From the NCBI RefSeq assembly GCF_008831285.2, contig NC_045144.1:15737858-15797857 (forward strand): a DNA stretch of 60,000 nt, given 5' to 3'. Below are positions 13,591-25,200 of this stretch, piece after piece (the stretch's first letter is position 1; every line of letters starts with the position of its first letter). A model generated the notes under the pieces. It was given only the letters and a program-made list of their open reading frames with translations. It did no database searches and had not been told where the DNA came from. The position numbers and the translations under genes were made by a program. The DNA comes from Nymphaea colorata (lineage: Eukaryota > Streptophyta > Magnoliopsida > Nymphaeales > Nymphaeaceae).

Positions 13591-13759
13591 TGGCGGAGCC
13601 AGAATCTTTTTGCTATAGGCACTGTTATATAAATTCTCATTTTTGAAGGAGACAAATATATAAATAAGTAAATAATTGTAAGAAATCTATGTAAAAAAAA
13701 AAATATTGATGCTGACGTGAGAAACTACCCACGCCAGCCTTTATGTAGCTTCGCTACTA
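13591..13759. mobile_element. GGCGGAGC-ended small element, copy 3
   Basis: The left end TGGCGGAGCCAGAATC pairs with the right end GTAGCTTCGCTACTA, whose reverse complement is TAGTAGCGAAGCTAC. The interior of about 170 bases is AT-rich and non-coding. It belongs with the copies at 2521, 12491, 16969 and 47158. Confidence 0.45.
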
Positions 13760-15016
13760 GGTAGAACGGTGCAAACCACCAGTAGAAAGCCATAACCTTG
13801 CAGAAAGCTGAAGATCTCATTCAATCTCTTGTCCTCATCGAGAATAAGGTCTGCTTTCAATATCTTAGGCAGCTACCACTATGGTGCTTGAATTTGTGTA
13901 TCGGTGATCTTCTTTTTACAACACGAATAGAGACCATCCACCTACTAGCTCTCAACCTAAGCCAATGCACCAACCTTCCGGAGACAAACAAATCAAGGAG
14001 TTGGTGGTTAGTTGGTGGTTTGAATTGTGCCCAATAAACATGTGCAGCTCTAGTATTACGCTTATCTCTACTCCGTTCAACAAGTTAAGTGCGAGTCGGC
14101 TGGGTAAGACCAGTGAATTCACCATGGATAGACTGAAACCATTCAAACTTACACCGATTATTAGGCTCATTAGCTGAACATGTGTGTTTGTGAAGGAAAC
14201 GTGTCTTACATACTGCCCACAAATAAGTGCACTTTCATCTATCCTGCCTACAAATATATGCACTTTCATCTATCCAAGTCAATTTATGTTTTATTATTCA
14301 CTAGTCGTGACGGAACATTGGTGTGGAAATTATGCTCGTAACTTGTAGTCATATCTTAAACAATGTGACTTTCTTATGGGAAAATTAAATTTTACGGATC
14401 AAAAAGGGCAAAAAGTAAGGTTATTCATTTTAAATCCATATAAAACTTGATTTGTACATTAAGACTTTATTATCTTCACTATTCAATTCTCAACTAGTAG
14501 AATTCATCTAGCAAGATTGTTTCGGAACTAGACGGCAAGTGGGACACCTGTCAACTACAATGTCTAGTATCCACCATTTACAGTTTAGAGGAGTAATGTT
14601 TATAGAAATTAAACTAATGACAGTCTACCAATTCAACCATGTACGCTATGCCCTTCTGAAACTAAAAGGAGTGAGCAACACTTCAATGGCAGATACAAGT
14701 GGGACACCGAATTTAATTCCGCCTCTAACACAGCACATGCATATGCACGTTCACCTCTTGGCCTTTGCCCTGTATTCTCCATATTCTGAAGTGTGATATT
14801 GTGAGGCACATGCAGACACACACTGACAGTTTTCATCGACGACTTTTGGATGATTGGTGACATATAACAACGCCGCCCTCAGGACCAAATTGCGAGATCT
14901 CTGTAATTGGCACAAGATATAAATTGTTGTCATATGTTTCTTTTTTTTTCTTTTTTGTTCACCCTCCTTTCTTTTTTTCTTGTGTCCCTCGTCCAAGCAT
15001 GCTTTGAAACTAAGCT

Positions 15017-15241
15017 TAGGCATCGGGCCGGTTTGACCCGACATCCAAAAACTGGGCCTGGGCCCGGCCCGACTCGAAAACCCAAGCCCGGGCCCTATCA
15101 TATTGAATTTTAAAATATTATTTTTAATAATACATAAATATAATTAATTGTAATAAAATATTATAAATATATATATAAATTAATAAAAAAATTTAGAAAA
15201 CCAATTTTCAAACCCAAATCGGGCTCACTTGGGCCGGCCTA
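15017..15241. mobile_element. candidate MITE with GGGCC-rich ends
   Basis: A very AT-rich core of about 120 bases is flanked by GC-rich ends, TAGGCATCGGGCCGG on the left and TTGGGCCGGCCTA on the right. The ends are only loosely inverted and no target duplication is seen. The sharp base-composition contrast with the surroundings is the main evidence. Confidence 0.3.
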
Positions 15242-16968
15242 GATCCCTTTTTCCTTGTATTGGATTATGACAGTATCAGTTTCCTTAGAACTAAACCTTG
15301 TGTAGTTGTATGCCCTTGTATCCCCTTAAATTCATCAGAGAAATAACTCACATGTTGCCACAAACTATTTTTCTAAAAAAATTAAGATATTAAAATTATA
15401 TTTCGTTGCTACCGAAGTTTAGGTATTATTTGTCGTGAAAAGCAACAGAACATGAGAGGTTTCCTGCTTGACAAATTGCGCACTAAGCTCATCTTTTGCT
15501 TCTGCTGACAGCCTGACAGAAGAAAAGTTTCTACTTCCAAGTAGAGACTTGATTTTCTGGAGAAGCTCTCCGTTTTTGGTATATCAAAATTCAGATAGGC
15601 ATGTGTGAAAAGCATTGTCACAAATATCCTTCTCAAGTTTTTTAATGGTGAAAATTTTCTCCGGTACTTTTTGGCAAAGTTATTTTTCTTGAAAAAATCT
15701 TGAAAAGATTGTGACAAACTTTAAAAAAATTAAGCATTAGGTAAAACTAAAATAAATGAGAAGTTAATAAGACGATCTAAAAGAATGTTCTAATGATGAT
15801 AAAAACAACGAAAAATAATTTACTTTGAGTTTAAAATTGAATCCATGATGATATCAATGTTAAAAAGGATAAAAATGAAAAAAATAGAGAAATTTATCGA
15901 AAAAAAAGGAGAAAAAAAATCAAGAAAAAGCACGATAAATTTATTTTTCACAATCGCGATTTTTGCCGGTTTCTTCATTTTTCTCAAATTTTTTGTTAAT
16001 ATGGCAATATTTTTGAAAATATCGTGATATCTGCAACATTGGACTACAAAGCCACTAACATAAAAAACTATGTTTGAAAATCAATGGTACCCCCAACTAT
16101 TAGCTGCTGCTAGGCAAACTTCCAGTGAAAAACTACTCATTTAGAAAAGTCAGCTTTTACAATATAATTTTCTGCACAAAAAATCCCTTCACCTTGCCTT
16201 AAAATTATAATAAAATTTTGACCGCCTCCCCGTCGACAAATTCTGACCGCCCCACAAAATTGACTTCCCCAAAGTCTCTTTCACCATTAACATAGCAGCC
16301 AGCCTGTGGGCAGACAGGCAAATGCCCATGGATTCAATTTCTCCGCCTTAGCAAGAAGAGTAGAAGGACCATATATCTTCATCAAATTAAATATAGGGTG
16401 TTGCTATCTACCATTTATTATATTACCCACCTTGAAGCCTTGCCACCTTCCATGTAGTTGTGGTTTTTTTTTCCTTTAGCTGCTCCACCTGGTGCACTAT
16501 TGGATCCTTCTCTCTATTCAATGCCTGTAAAAGAAGAATGGCTACAAGCTAGAACGTTTTATGACCTTGGGAAAGCAACTAAATAAATGTGTGGTTTCCC
16601 CACCTAATAAAATCCCGAAAAGTAATAAAGAAGAAATTTTAAAGTGGCCTAGGTTTTAGATACGGCATGAAACCACTAAGTGAAACATAAGTTTCCGGGC
16701 ACAAGGGAACGTCTGATTGCCCTGAATTTGAAACCTATGGATCTGATGTAGGACACTGATGCGACATGCTTTTGCTGATGAGGCAAAAGATCTATGGTAG
16801 AGTCCATGGTTTATCAAACTAAGGATCTTAAATCAGACTTGGTCTATACTTAAAATCCTTATTTAAAATTTAAGATTCGGTTCTCAAATCCGAAGGAACA
16901 ACAATCCCAAATTATCAAATGCACCCTAAAGAGTTCAAGTGAAATATGAGGAGCAGTATGTGATAATG

Positions 16969-17120
16969 AGGGTGGAGCTAGAATTTTCTCATGAGGAGGG
17001 CCGAATTAAAGTTTTTAAATTTTAAATTTTTATAATATTATTTTTCAAAAATTTTATCTAAAATTTTATAAAATTTATATGTAATTTTTTTTGTTTTGAG
17101 ATGGGGCCAAAGCCGCCCTA
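16969..17120. mobile_element. GGCGGAGC-ended small element, copy 4
   Basis: It begins AGGGTGGAGCTAGAATTTTC and ends GGGGCCAAAGCCGCCCTA, with an interior rich in AATTTTAAA-type words like the other copies. No ORF. Borders are approximate. Confidence 0.4.
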
Positions 17121-19211
17121 TCTGACTTTATCCCTGCATGATAATAGAACTTTCACCTTTATGGCTGGATCATGAAATCTGATCTAGCACCTGCCCTTTC
17201 ATTCTCCTACGTGATGCATTCTTATACGGACCATAGATTTCTTTTATTTTTATTATATGGTATGGAAGTTAAGGATTCCCAATTACCCAATGTTTTGATT
17301 AGGCTTCCTTATCAAGCTTATCCCGTTAATGCATCATTTTGAGGGAAACTTTCAGTTTTGAGTTTGCTTTTCGCTTATAATTTAAAAAAGGAAAAGGCCA
17401 TTTGTTATTATTTTTCTAATAAAAGTCATACTTTTCACAAAAACTGAAGCATGCTTCCACTAACATCAAAAACCAAAATTGTTAACTGGCACATAACAAA
17501 GTAACACGGTGATAGAGTAAATGTTGAAAGGGAATTGGACCTAACTTTTTTGTTCTGAAGTTCACGAAAAATCACCTTAAACCCTGATTTAATAGTATTT
17601 ATTTAAAAAAGGAACCTCATGAGAAAAATCACAAAAATGTAGTTTTTTCTAGAATTATATGCAAAATATAAGCCCAGAAATTAACTTTTCCCAACCCATA
17701 ATTCTGCCTTTTACCTTGTCCAGCAAAATAGAGAAAAGGTTTACATCTTCGATTACGTTATATCACATTAGCGCGTAGCTATAGTGACGTTGGTTTGAGA
17801 AAAATCTCTACCAACAAATCCATTAAACTCTTACAACTGCAACTCTTCTGCTTTTTTCAGTAAACATTGAGAATCGCTTATGCACATGATGTATTTTTCA
17901 TGTAAATGCATAATGGCACAAGACATGAACAGCGCAACTTGTCGATCAATCACACGCATCTTAAACCTGTGGAGTCACCATAAAAAACGTTACAATTTTT
18001 TTAAACATGTCCAACCAACAATCATTATATCATTGTATTAAGGAAACATTGGTTATGATATTCGAAGTAAAACCCAAAGTATCTCCAAAATCAATAAAAA
18101 TCTGCATTAAAAAACACAAATTTATATCATTCACAGTGAAAACAAGCTCTGGCGCATAAAATGAGTAGAAGCACACTTCTTTCAATGTAAATTGACCTCA
18201 CGCACAAATCTGCCGAACGCCAAACTTATTCCAACAGCTCGGACTCGGATCGTGGGGCTCCTCAAAATAGCAAATGTCCCTCCGGCCAACCAACTCTTAA
18301 AAGTGTCTAACAGCTGTGCGAAAAGATTTTTAAACTCAAAATAAAGTAAAATAAAATAAAATAAAACTTCAGATACCTATTCACGGATATATACAGACGA
18401 TGTTATTCATATTGCAACATAGCGTATGATATGGCACCATATTATACAACAGTACAGGTACACTACCTCCCTAACTAATTACAAATGCAACGCATTTCCC
18501 TTTTGGTCACATTTACACAGTGTACCATATCATATGATACGATATGTACAAAAAGTCAAAACTAATATATAATAATAATATCTCTGAATGTATACTACCC
18601 AAATAACAAAAATATAAAGCAAACCATTTCTTATGTACAAAAAAAACTTGACGGCTAATACTTTGCCGATACCAAAAGATAATTAGTAAAGATTTTCTTC
18701 GATTGAATGCAATAAAGTGAAAGAGAACGTTGTTTAGTAAATCATCAGAAAATATCCTCCCTACCCAGGAATTCTCAATCCCCAAACCACACTAAGAAAA
18801 AGGTAGTGGTAATTGGCGAGTTGTGTCTAGCAAGTAACCACTGGAATGCTAACAATTTCAGATGTAGCAAATGCCTCAATGAAAAGGAGTCCGGAAAGAA
18901 TATATGAAGAAAATTGAAAGGGAAAACTCCTAGTGTAAAAGCACGATCCTCCTAATCCATTTCCCCCAACCAATACCAACACTATCTGGAGTTTGCCATG
19001 TACTCTCTCCAATGCCATTCAAATCCCCGCAACATCATCTTCCCAAACACAGACTTGCTGTAAAACTGCTGAGAACGAAACCCTCTGTGACAAGACCCCT
19101 CAGCTAAGGTGTACAATCTGAGCAGCAATCTCATGTACTATTCTCTTTTCCTGCCAAAATCTGCCAGCCCCCTGCTGAAGGCTTGATTGACAAGGAACCA
19201 TATCTCAAACT

Positions 19212-19682
19212 CTAACGAGGGACATTCACAAGCTGAGTTCAAGCCAAGCTAAGCAGCTTTAGCTCGACTTGTCTCTTGAAAGGCTCAGGTCAAACTCAAG
19301 TAGGGCTCGAGTCACCAACTCGAACACAAAATGCCTCGACCTCCTTGCTTGGGTCAGCAAAGCTCAAGTTTGAGCTCAGCTCAGTTCAACTTCAGCCAAC
19401 CAAGCATTAAAGAAAATCATTTTAAGATCAAAGGGCAATAAGCAAATTTGAAATAGACCACTTGTTAAATGGGCAAGTGAGACAAGCAATATGCAACAAA
19501 GTTGGTTGTATTAATATTAAGAAAGACATTCTCTATAGATGTTTTATACAAGCTTATTCCAGCCTCAACGAGCCACCCTTGCCTAGCTAGAGTTCAACTC
19601 ATTAAAGATGTGTTTAATTTATGAGTCAAACTTGGCTATTTTAATAGATGAGAGCCTTCAACTCATTCTGCACCCTACTAAC
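19212..19682. mobile_element. unclassified insertion splitting the pseudogene's last exon
   Basis: About 461 bases interrupt the callose synthase pseudogene exactly where the intact gene reads AACTCTGACATGAA. The word CTAAC occurs on both sides (19212-19216 and 19678-19682), consistent with a 5-bp target duplication. The insert is rich in AGCTCGA/AAGCTCA-type words and has no ORF or clear terminal repeats. Similar words recur near 55740-55930. The class of element is unknown. Confidence 0.6.
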
Positions 19683-19754
19683 ATGAATGAGAACCATTAG
19701 GGAACATCCACGGCTGCAAATATTGTGAATCCATTATAAACTGAAATGCCCTTG

Positions 19755-19845
19755 CTCTCAGACTATGTCACATGAGTGCGGGGTGTGGGTGATGGTGCCG
19801 GTGCGAGTGCGGCAAGTTCCAAAAAGAATTAGGTGCAGGTGCAGT

Positions 19846-19887
<42 letters not shown>

Positions 19888-20174
19888 TAAGTAATTTTAT
19901 TTGTCTATATTTTTAAACTTTTTTTATGAAGGTTACCTTAATCTCACACAAAATTAAAAGTTTTATTAAATAAAATAGGGGAGGAGAGAGAGAAGAGGGA
20001 AAGATAGAAGAAAGAAAAAAAAATTAAAAAAAAAAACAAGAGAAAAGAACAGGTGCGGTCAGCAGCACTCGATTCGTTTTGACCGAGTCAGGTGGCGTGC
20101 CGGGCCACACCGGCACCCGAGTCAACGTGGGTGCGCCACCATATCTGGCGCACCCGTGTGACTTAGCACCCAGA
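19755..20174. mobile_element. hAT-like MITE, CTATGTCAC ends, copy in pseudogene
   Basis: The element at 19763-20166 (404 bp) begins CTATGTCACATGAGTGCGG and ends GCGCACCCGTGTGACTTAG, an imperfect terminal inverted repeat of about 18 bases. The flanks CTCTCAGA (19755) and CACCCAGA (20167) agree at 6 of 8 positions, which fits a decayed 8-bp hAT target duplication. The inside has GGTGCGGGTGC-like words, an AT microsatellite at about 19851-19884 and a purine-rich tract. It sits where one callose synthase exon is missing from the pseudogene. Related copies lie at 43736 and 46786. Confidence 0.65.
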
Positions 20175-21046
20175 TTTCACTTACTACTTTTACTATATTT
20201 TATGAACTCTAAACCAGATGAGCACGACTTGTTTTACTCATTGAATCTATTTCATGGGAAAAAGAGGAACAACATATCATGTCAAGCACATTAGATACCA
20301 TAACTTTAAATACCAACAAAACCATGGCCTGCAGATATGACAGCCCATATAGCTGGCATAATCAAAAGAATAAGATTCAGTACAAATGAAACAGAATGTC
20401 AACGAACTCATTAAATTCACAAACTTACAAGAATATTCTTGTTAGTGGGCCATGCTGAGGTGCCAAGCAATGCCACACTGACAGATGAAGAAACATAATG
20501 CCAGAACCATCTCCAGATATGACCTCTGACATCCGTATATTTTCAGATGAACTTGTTCCTCCTGCCACCACGATTCCGAACTCTGGTCTTCCTTAATACT
20601 AGTTTTCCTAGGATAGGTTATCGGATTTGTGAAATCAACTACTGCCTTCTGCCATGACCCCGACAGATTGGAGATAGATGGTGCAAACAGCCAAAATGTC
20701 ACGAAGAATCACACAAAATGTTACAAAAAGATAAACACTTGAACTTGAATATGATGTGCCAAGTAAACAATCAACAACATCATTAACTCAAGTCTTTTGA
20801 CAAAGTGATTCTGTGAACACATCCTGTAATTAGCAGCAAATTTTACATGGACCAGCGCAAGAAAATGACCAGCGGCAATCCATTTACCATGCAGAATTGT
20901 ATATTAATATCATACAAGCACAAGCCTGATTTTGATGCTGATTTTCCTGTGAAGGCCTTTTTCCATTTCTGAAGATGCCAGACTATGTTATATAACAGAT
21001 TATTACAGCAAGGAAACCAAAAAGTGATGCCAAAACTCTGCAATTG

Positions 21047-23017
21047 TCAAGAGTCTCTACTCCTGACCCTCTTCTTCATTTGTGCAGATAATCTCAAGAA
21101 TGTATTTGAATCTTCAAATTTCCCAGAAAACTTCAAACGCTTGGCAAGCTCTTCAAGTATATCAGGTTTCCCTGCCTTAGAAAAGTCAGCAGCAAACTTG
21201 TTGTAATCCAACTGTGGAGCTTTCATGCCTTTGTTTATCATCTCCTCTATGTACATGCAAGCCTCTTCAGCTCTGCCTGTTCTGATAAGCCCATTGATGA
21301 AAACTGTATAGGAATTATCATCAGGGCAACAACCTTTTCTTAACATTTCATTCCAGACTGCCAGCCCCATTTCATAATTTTTTGACAGGAAGAAGGACTT
21401 CATTATCATGTTGTAAGTGTGTATTGTCGGCTCCAATCCATTTTCAATCATTTTATTATAAATTCTTGCAGCATCAGCTGGCATGTTTCGGTTGGTCATC
21501 AACTTAATCAAGGCATTGTAAGTTCGACCATCAGGAGGACATCCATTTTTTTTCATCTCTTGCAGCAACTTATAGACATAAACCATTTTTCCAACATTCC
21601 CAAAGCCAACAATCAAACAAGTATAGACTGCAATATCTGGCTTGCATCCGCTAGCTTGCATTTCATCAAAGTACTGCATGGCAACATCCATTTTTTTCGA
21701 TTTGCAGAGATTTCTCATCAAGATTGTGTAACTTTTCACGTTGGGTGAAGGTCCTTTAACTTTCATGAGTTCAAAGAGCTTGATAGCCTCAGATTTCCTC
21801 CCACCCATGAAAAGCCCCTCTAGCATGGTGTTGTGAGCAACAATGTCAGGCTTAAATCCCTTGTCCACCATCTCATTCCAAATTTTTCCTGCCTCCACCA
21901 AATTTTTCACCTTGCACCACCCCGAGAGCAGAACGGAATATGTCTTGAGATCTGGAGGAAACCTATCCTTCATTTTCTCACACAAAGATTGGGCTTCCTT
22001 AGCCAGCTTTGCTCTTCCAAGCGCATCGAGCAGTGCATTCAACGTATTGATATCTGCTTCAAAGTTGTACCTCTTCATCAACTCAAATATACTAACAGCC
22101 TTCTTCATCTCCCTGCCAGCAGCAAATGCCTTAGTTGCTATAATGAAAGTCTCCATTGTGATCACACCGTTCTTCCCCATCTCTTCAAACATAGCCACCA
22201 TGCTCTCAAACTGCCTAGTCTTTCCTAGGATGTTCATCATCGCATTGTATGTCTGTGAATCATGAGAGAAACCTGGCTGCTGCCCTGCCCAGTAAAAGAA
22301 TCTCGAAGCAGGCTTCCAGGCATGCCGGAATCGATTTAAGACATCCACAACCAGCACGTGTGAAACCATCACATTGCATTGGTTTAGAACTGCTTCCATA
22401 TTCCTGTCAGAAGCAAACAATTCATTAACGACTTTGTACACTCTATCGACCTCTTTGGCATAGATCTCTCTTTCCCTGCTCTTCTCAGAATCACTGCCAC
22501 TGTCACCACCAGCACTGCCCCTACCATCATCATTATAATCATCACCAACATCACCATCAACAAATAAATGAGTGTCATTAGCAACTTCATCTCCATTCCT
22601 TTTGTCCACTTCTTCCTCCAAAAGTGTAGAAAATTTTCTACACATATGTGGCCCCATTAGCATGCCAAACGAGAAACTAAGATTCAGAGCCCTGGAGGTG
22701 CACAATGTTTCATGCCTAACTTTTGGTAAAGGGACCGAAGAAGTGATATATGGCAAAAAGCATGGAGCTTGACAGAAAAGAGTATAGACACAATGATGAG
22801 CACCAAAATGATGCAAATCAGACACGGACAGAGAGCTACCATGAGGAACGCGCACTTGCCATCCGCAAAATCGTCCTTGTCCTCTTCTTCTGCGAGTGGC
22901 ACAGATGCTGTCACAGATGAAGGGGCCATATTTGCTGTTCCAAGGGACAGCTGTTGCTGCTGCTATCGTTGAAGAAGGGGAAGATAACTGCCGCTTAAGA
23001 GAAGTCAATGGAGACAT
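21047..23017 (-). CDS. P-class pentatricopeptide repeat protein, probably mitochondrial
   Basis: An uninterrupted 656-codon reading frame. Ten tandem repeats of 34-35 residues fill about residues 253-601 in the P-type pattern (for example TYNALIKLM...MIENGLEPT), followed by a C-terminal tail ending KKRVRSRDS. The sequence closely follows the Arabidopsis group At3g62470/At3g62540/At5g14820, including the stretch ahead of the repeats (ELFASDRNMEAVL, FRHAWKPASRFFYWAG). P-class PPR proteins bind organellar RNA; no E, DYW or SMR domain is seen. The N terminus is Ser/Arg-rich with few acids, compatible with a mitochondrial presequence. An acidic low-complexity linker lies at about residues 133-185. 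The residue pair (5 and last) per repeat reads N-T, I-D, N-D, S-D, N-N, T-D, T-D, N-T, N-D, T-P, giving by the published code a partial target of U and G/pyrimidine preferences (inference). The start is the first in-frame ATG; the first 130 residues are poorly conserved, so an internal start is possible. Confidence 0.93.
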   Translation of the reverse strand: MSPLTSLKRQLSSPSSTIAAATAVPWNSKYGPFICDSICATRRRRGQGRFCGWQVRVPHGSSLSVSDLHHFGAHHCVYTLFCQAPCFLPYITSSVPLPKVRHETLCTSRALNLSFSFGMLMGPHMCRKFSTLLEEEVDKRNGDEVANDTHLFVDGDVGDDYNDDGRGSAGGDSGSDSEKSREREIYAKEVDRVYKVVNELFASDRNMEAVLNQCNVMVSHVLVVDVLNRFRHAWKPASRFFYWAGQQPGFSHDSQTYNAMMNILGKTRQFESMVAMFEEMGKNGVITMETFIIATKAFAAGREMKKAVSIFELMKRYNFEADINTLNALLDALGRAKLAKEAQSLCEKMKDRFPPDLKTYSVLLSGWCKVKNLVEAGKIWNEMVDKGFKPDIVAHNTMLEGLFMGGRKSEAIKLFELMKVKGPSPNVKSYTILMRNLCKSKKMDVAMQYFDEMQASGCKPDIAVYTCLIVGFGNVGKMVYVYKLLQEMKKNGCPPDGRTYNALIKLMTNRNMPADAARIYNKMIENGLEPTIHTYNMIMKSFFLSKNYEMGLAVWNEMLRKGCCPDDNSYTVFINGLIRTGRAEEACMYIEEMINKGMKAPQLDYNKFAADFSKAGKPDILEELAKRLKFSGKFEDSNTFLRLSAQMKKRVRSRDS

Positions 23018-23035
23018 GTTCCACAGTGATCCATT

Positions 23036-23113
23036 CTACTGACATGAGTATCTCCTCAAAATGTCTCTTTGAAGGTTTCCCTTCTGGAATGGCCACAAGG
23101 AGAAGGGATTCAT
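23036..23113 (-). CDS. short upstream ORF of the PPR gene (25 codons)
   Basis: On the minus strand an ATG immediately follows a good 3' splice site (pyrimidine tract ending CCCTTGCAG) and opens a 25-codon frame that stops 18 bases before the PPR start codon. If the predicted 5' UTR intron is spliced, this would be the first ATG of the second exon and could lower PPR translation. No conserved peptide is recognised, so this is a structural inference. Confidence 0.4.
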   Translation of the reverse strand: MNPFSLWPFQKGNLQRDILRRYSCQ

Positions 23114-24261
23114 CTGCAAGGGAGTCAATGGAGGAGGTAGAAATTCAGGTCATGAGGAATAAATATATAGTCAATGAAAAAAAATACTTCTAGGTTAAAC
23201 TAACAAATGTTTCAAAAGAAAAAAAAAAACATATTGAATGTTGCTTAGGATGAGTTGTTGCATAGAAGGTGAATTGCAATATCTCACAACAATGAATAAC
23301 AGGAACTCTATCTTCAGTACAAAAAAAAAAAAGGAGACTGATAACACAAGCACATGAAGATACATTCTTATGCAAGATTCATTGAACGAATCATGCTTTT
23401 CTATTGCAAGCACATAAAAATATAGGAAAGTGCTATCAAATATGTCGATGGCACCACACTTGGAGTCATATAAGACACGTCTCATACAAGTAGGGAATTC
23501 AAATATGTTGAAGGTGGCACAGACGTTTTTCTACTACAAGGAAAAAAAAGTACAGAAGAGCGTTTGGAGTCACCATACATGCAATGATATATTATAAGAA
23601 TGCATCACACAAATAGCCAATCTATCTATTATGTTTCATGAACATGTTAGTTGGGTAGGTTTCCTTGAAAAGAGAAACCAATGTCAAGTCATGCACGTTT
23701 TTTGAAGGGAAGAACCTGAACTCCTGAAGAAGCACAAACTACAAACAGAAGATACACAGTAATTTCCTAAAGATGTCGAACTTGAATTTAGAGTTAAAAA
23801 AACAACTCCTTTAAATAATTTTGATGCTCAAACCAGGTTCCTGACATACAAAACCATTTTTTTCTCAAACAATATTCCATCCTTCGATGCTCAAACAAGA
23901 TGGAGTCTAGGAGGAGATTTTTGTGCAACTTGAGGCTGAAACAAGATGCCAATGCAAATTGGAAAAAATTTCCATTCAGCAATTCAGGTTATTGAAAGCG
24001 AGATTTTATTCATTTCACAATTGTGATGCTCAAACAAGACTCCAATTCTTCTCCTCATCATTTGCCTACAAAAACGTCATAAAACCAACAAAAGATTAAT
24101 AAATTCCTTTCAGTCCCATCAGAAATTGTCACTTAGCATGCCAAGAAGTCAATAACGGTTTTAAACTTTCAAAGGGTGAAAACTGCCCTGCCCTAATCGG
24201 GTAGAATCTCCCAATAGCGGACTGCAGACGGCAGGCATGGAGACAATGAGGGGGGACTCAC
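23114..24261 (-). other. probable 5' UTR intron of the PPR gene
   Basis: It is bounded on the minus strand by a donor GTGAGT after GGCAA (24262) and the acceptor CCCTTGCAG (23114). It is AT-rich with no supported coding sequence. Imperfect repeats of GATGCTCAAACAAG occur at about 23819, 23884 and 24025. Splice sites are judged by eye only. Confidence 0.5.
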
Positions 24262-24540
24262 TTGCCTAATGGGGTAAAAGGGAAGCTCCATGCTGACGGA
24301 CACTTCTCGAGCTCAGCAGCTTTGAACTGTGACGGAGTGACGTAGGGTCGCCACGCTGAAACGATGAAGCACCTCGGGCAAAGGCAGAATCGCCGGCGGC
24401 TGGCTGTTCGAGCTTTGTAGGAATGAAGACCCACTCCCGGGGGCGGACGCCGGCGGTTGCAGAGTATAAGGGGCCGCAAATGTGAGAGAGAGAGAGAGAG
24501 TTAACACAGTCGCCGACGACGGTAGATGGAGTGAACTTCA
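24262..24540 (-). promoter_or_regulatory. GC-rich probable first exon and promoter side of the PPR gene
   Basis: A locally GC-rich island in an AT-rich region, with a GA/CT microsatellite at about 24485-24500 typical of plant 5' UTRs, ending in a good donor (GGCAA then GTGAGT). Minus-strand ORFs of 64 and 74 codons overlap here, but splicing to the acceptor at 23114 runs directly into a stop in the 24258-24479 frame, so it is more likely a non-coding leader. No TATA box could be assigned with confidence. Confidence 0.45.
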
Positions 24541-24599
24541 GCTCGGTGTTGGATCTGCTGGTCCCTCGAGGGATTCAAATCGAAGTTACAGGGGAAAGA

Positions 24600-25200
24600 A
24601 CAACTAAAATGAACAGAGCACTAGGGTGCCCGCGAACAAGAACATCAACGGATCCTATTCGGATTGGATCATACCTGTTACCATATCCGACTAACAGGTG
24701 AACCGAATTCTAACTCCAACATTAAGATCCAAACCTAAATCGAATCTCTCTATGTGTAATCTGATTAGGATGTTCATTAAAATTCGATTCATTAGAAAAC
24801 ATGTAGCTCCATTCACATTTGTAATAATGCAAATTAGTAAATATGATAATAAACTCCATGGATATTGAGATAACATGATGGATAGGGATGTCAACGGATC
24901 ATTGGACTCAAATGTACCCATTACCATATCCAACTCATGGGATATCCATATATTTGGATCTGAATTCAAATCCAAATGCGATCATATCCAAATTTGAATT
25001 CGATTAGAACCCGAATCCTCAATTCGAAATCCGAACTTGATTTGAACATGAAATTTTAATTTGAAATCCGAATTCAATCCAAATCCGACTTCATAAATTC
25101 ACGGTCGAATCCGATTTTTAAATGCGAATCCAATACACATTATTATTAATAATGTTCAAAAACGCCTTTTATATATATGCATATTGGATATGGTGCCAAT
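24600..25200. repeat. repeat region rich in AATCCGAATTC-type words
   Basis: Many variants of GAATCCGAATTC and TTACCATATCC recur. Two partly similar blocks start near AACGGATC at about 24649 and 24893. The second is preceded by TAGGGATGTCAACGG, a start seen in some plant hAT-type elements. No coding sequence is supported and no paired ends were found. Confidence 0.45.

Larger units (their letters stand above)
12629..19094. other. gene-free intergenic DNA with small repeats
   Basis: Apart from the small elements listed inside this span, nothing gene-like can be supported. ORFs of 85-116 codons at 13798-14269 and 14751-15101 overlap on both strands and show no domain. A GA microsatellite lies at about 12712-12732. 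A 32-bp unit ending GCACTTTCATCTATCC is repeated at 14213 and 14245. The interval 17.4-19.0 kb has no recognisable structure. Confidence 0.6.
19095..20905 (-). pseudogene. truncated callose synthase (CALS7-like) pseudogene
   Basis: This is a genomic, intron-containing partial copy of the 3' end of the callose synthase gene at 27762-59398. On the minus strand, about 20429-20905 matches the large exon 28876-29673 (an open piece at 20442-20702 includes WLFAPS, SWWQEEQVHLK and QCGIAWHL). About 20330-20362 matches the 17-codon exon 28728-28778, and the intron between them is also similar. The last exon is present in two pieces, 19676-19757 and 19095-19211, around an inserted block. The exon equivalent to 28197-28382 is missing. 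Decay is clear: a 2-bp loss near 19130 gives an early TGA, and the large exon has frame breaks. Only one copy of the 76-bp unit duplicated in the intact gene is present. Loss of function is certain for this fragment as seen. Confidence 0.85.

Noticed and set aside
13952-14269. 105-codon minus-strand ORF as a retrotransposon fragment
   Set aside because: A vague resemblance to retroelement protein composition could not be tied to any motif.
20442-20702. 86-codon ORF as a separate small gene
   Set aside because: It is the still-open part of the decayed callose synthase exon copy; it ends abruptly and the surrounding exon has frame breaks.
21419-22265. Plus-strand ORFs of 109-140 codons across the PPR gene
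   Set aside because: They are antisense shadows of the PPR coding repeats and encode no recognisable protein.
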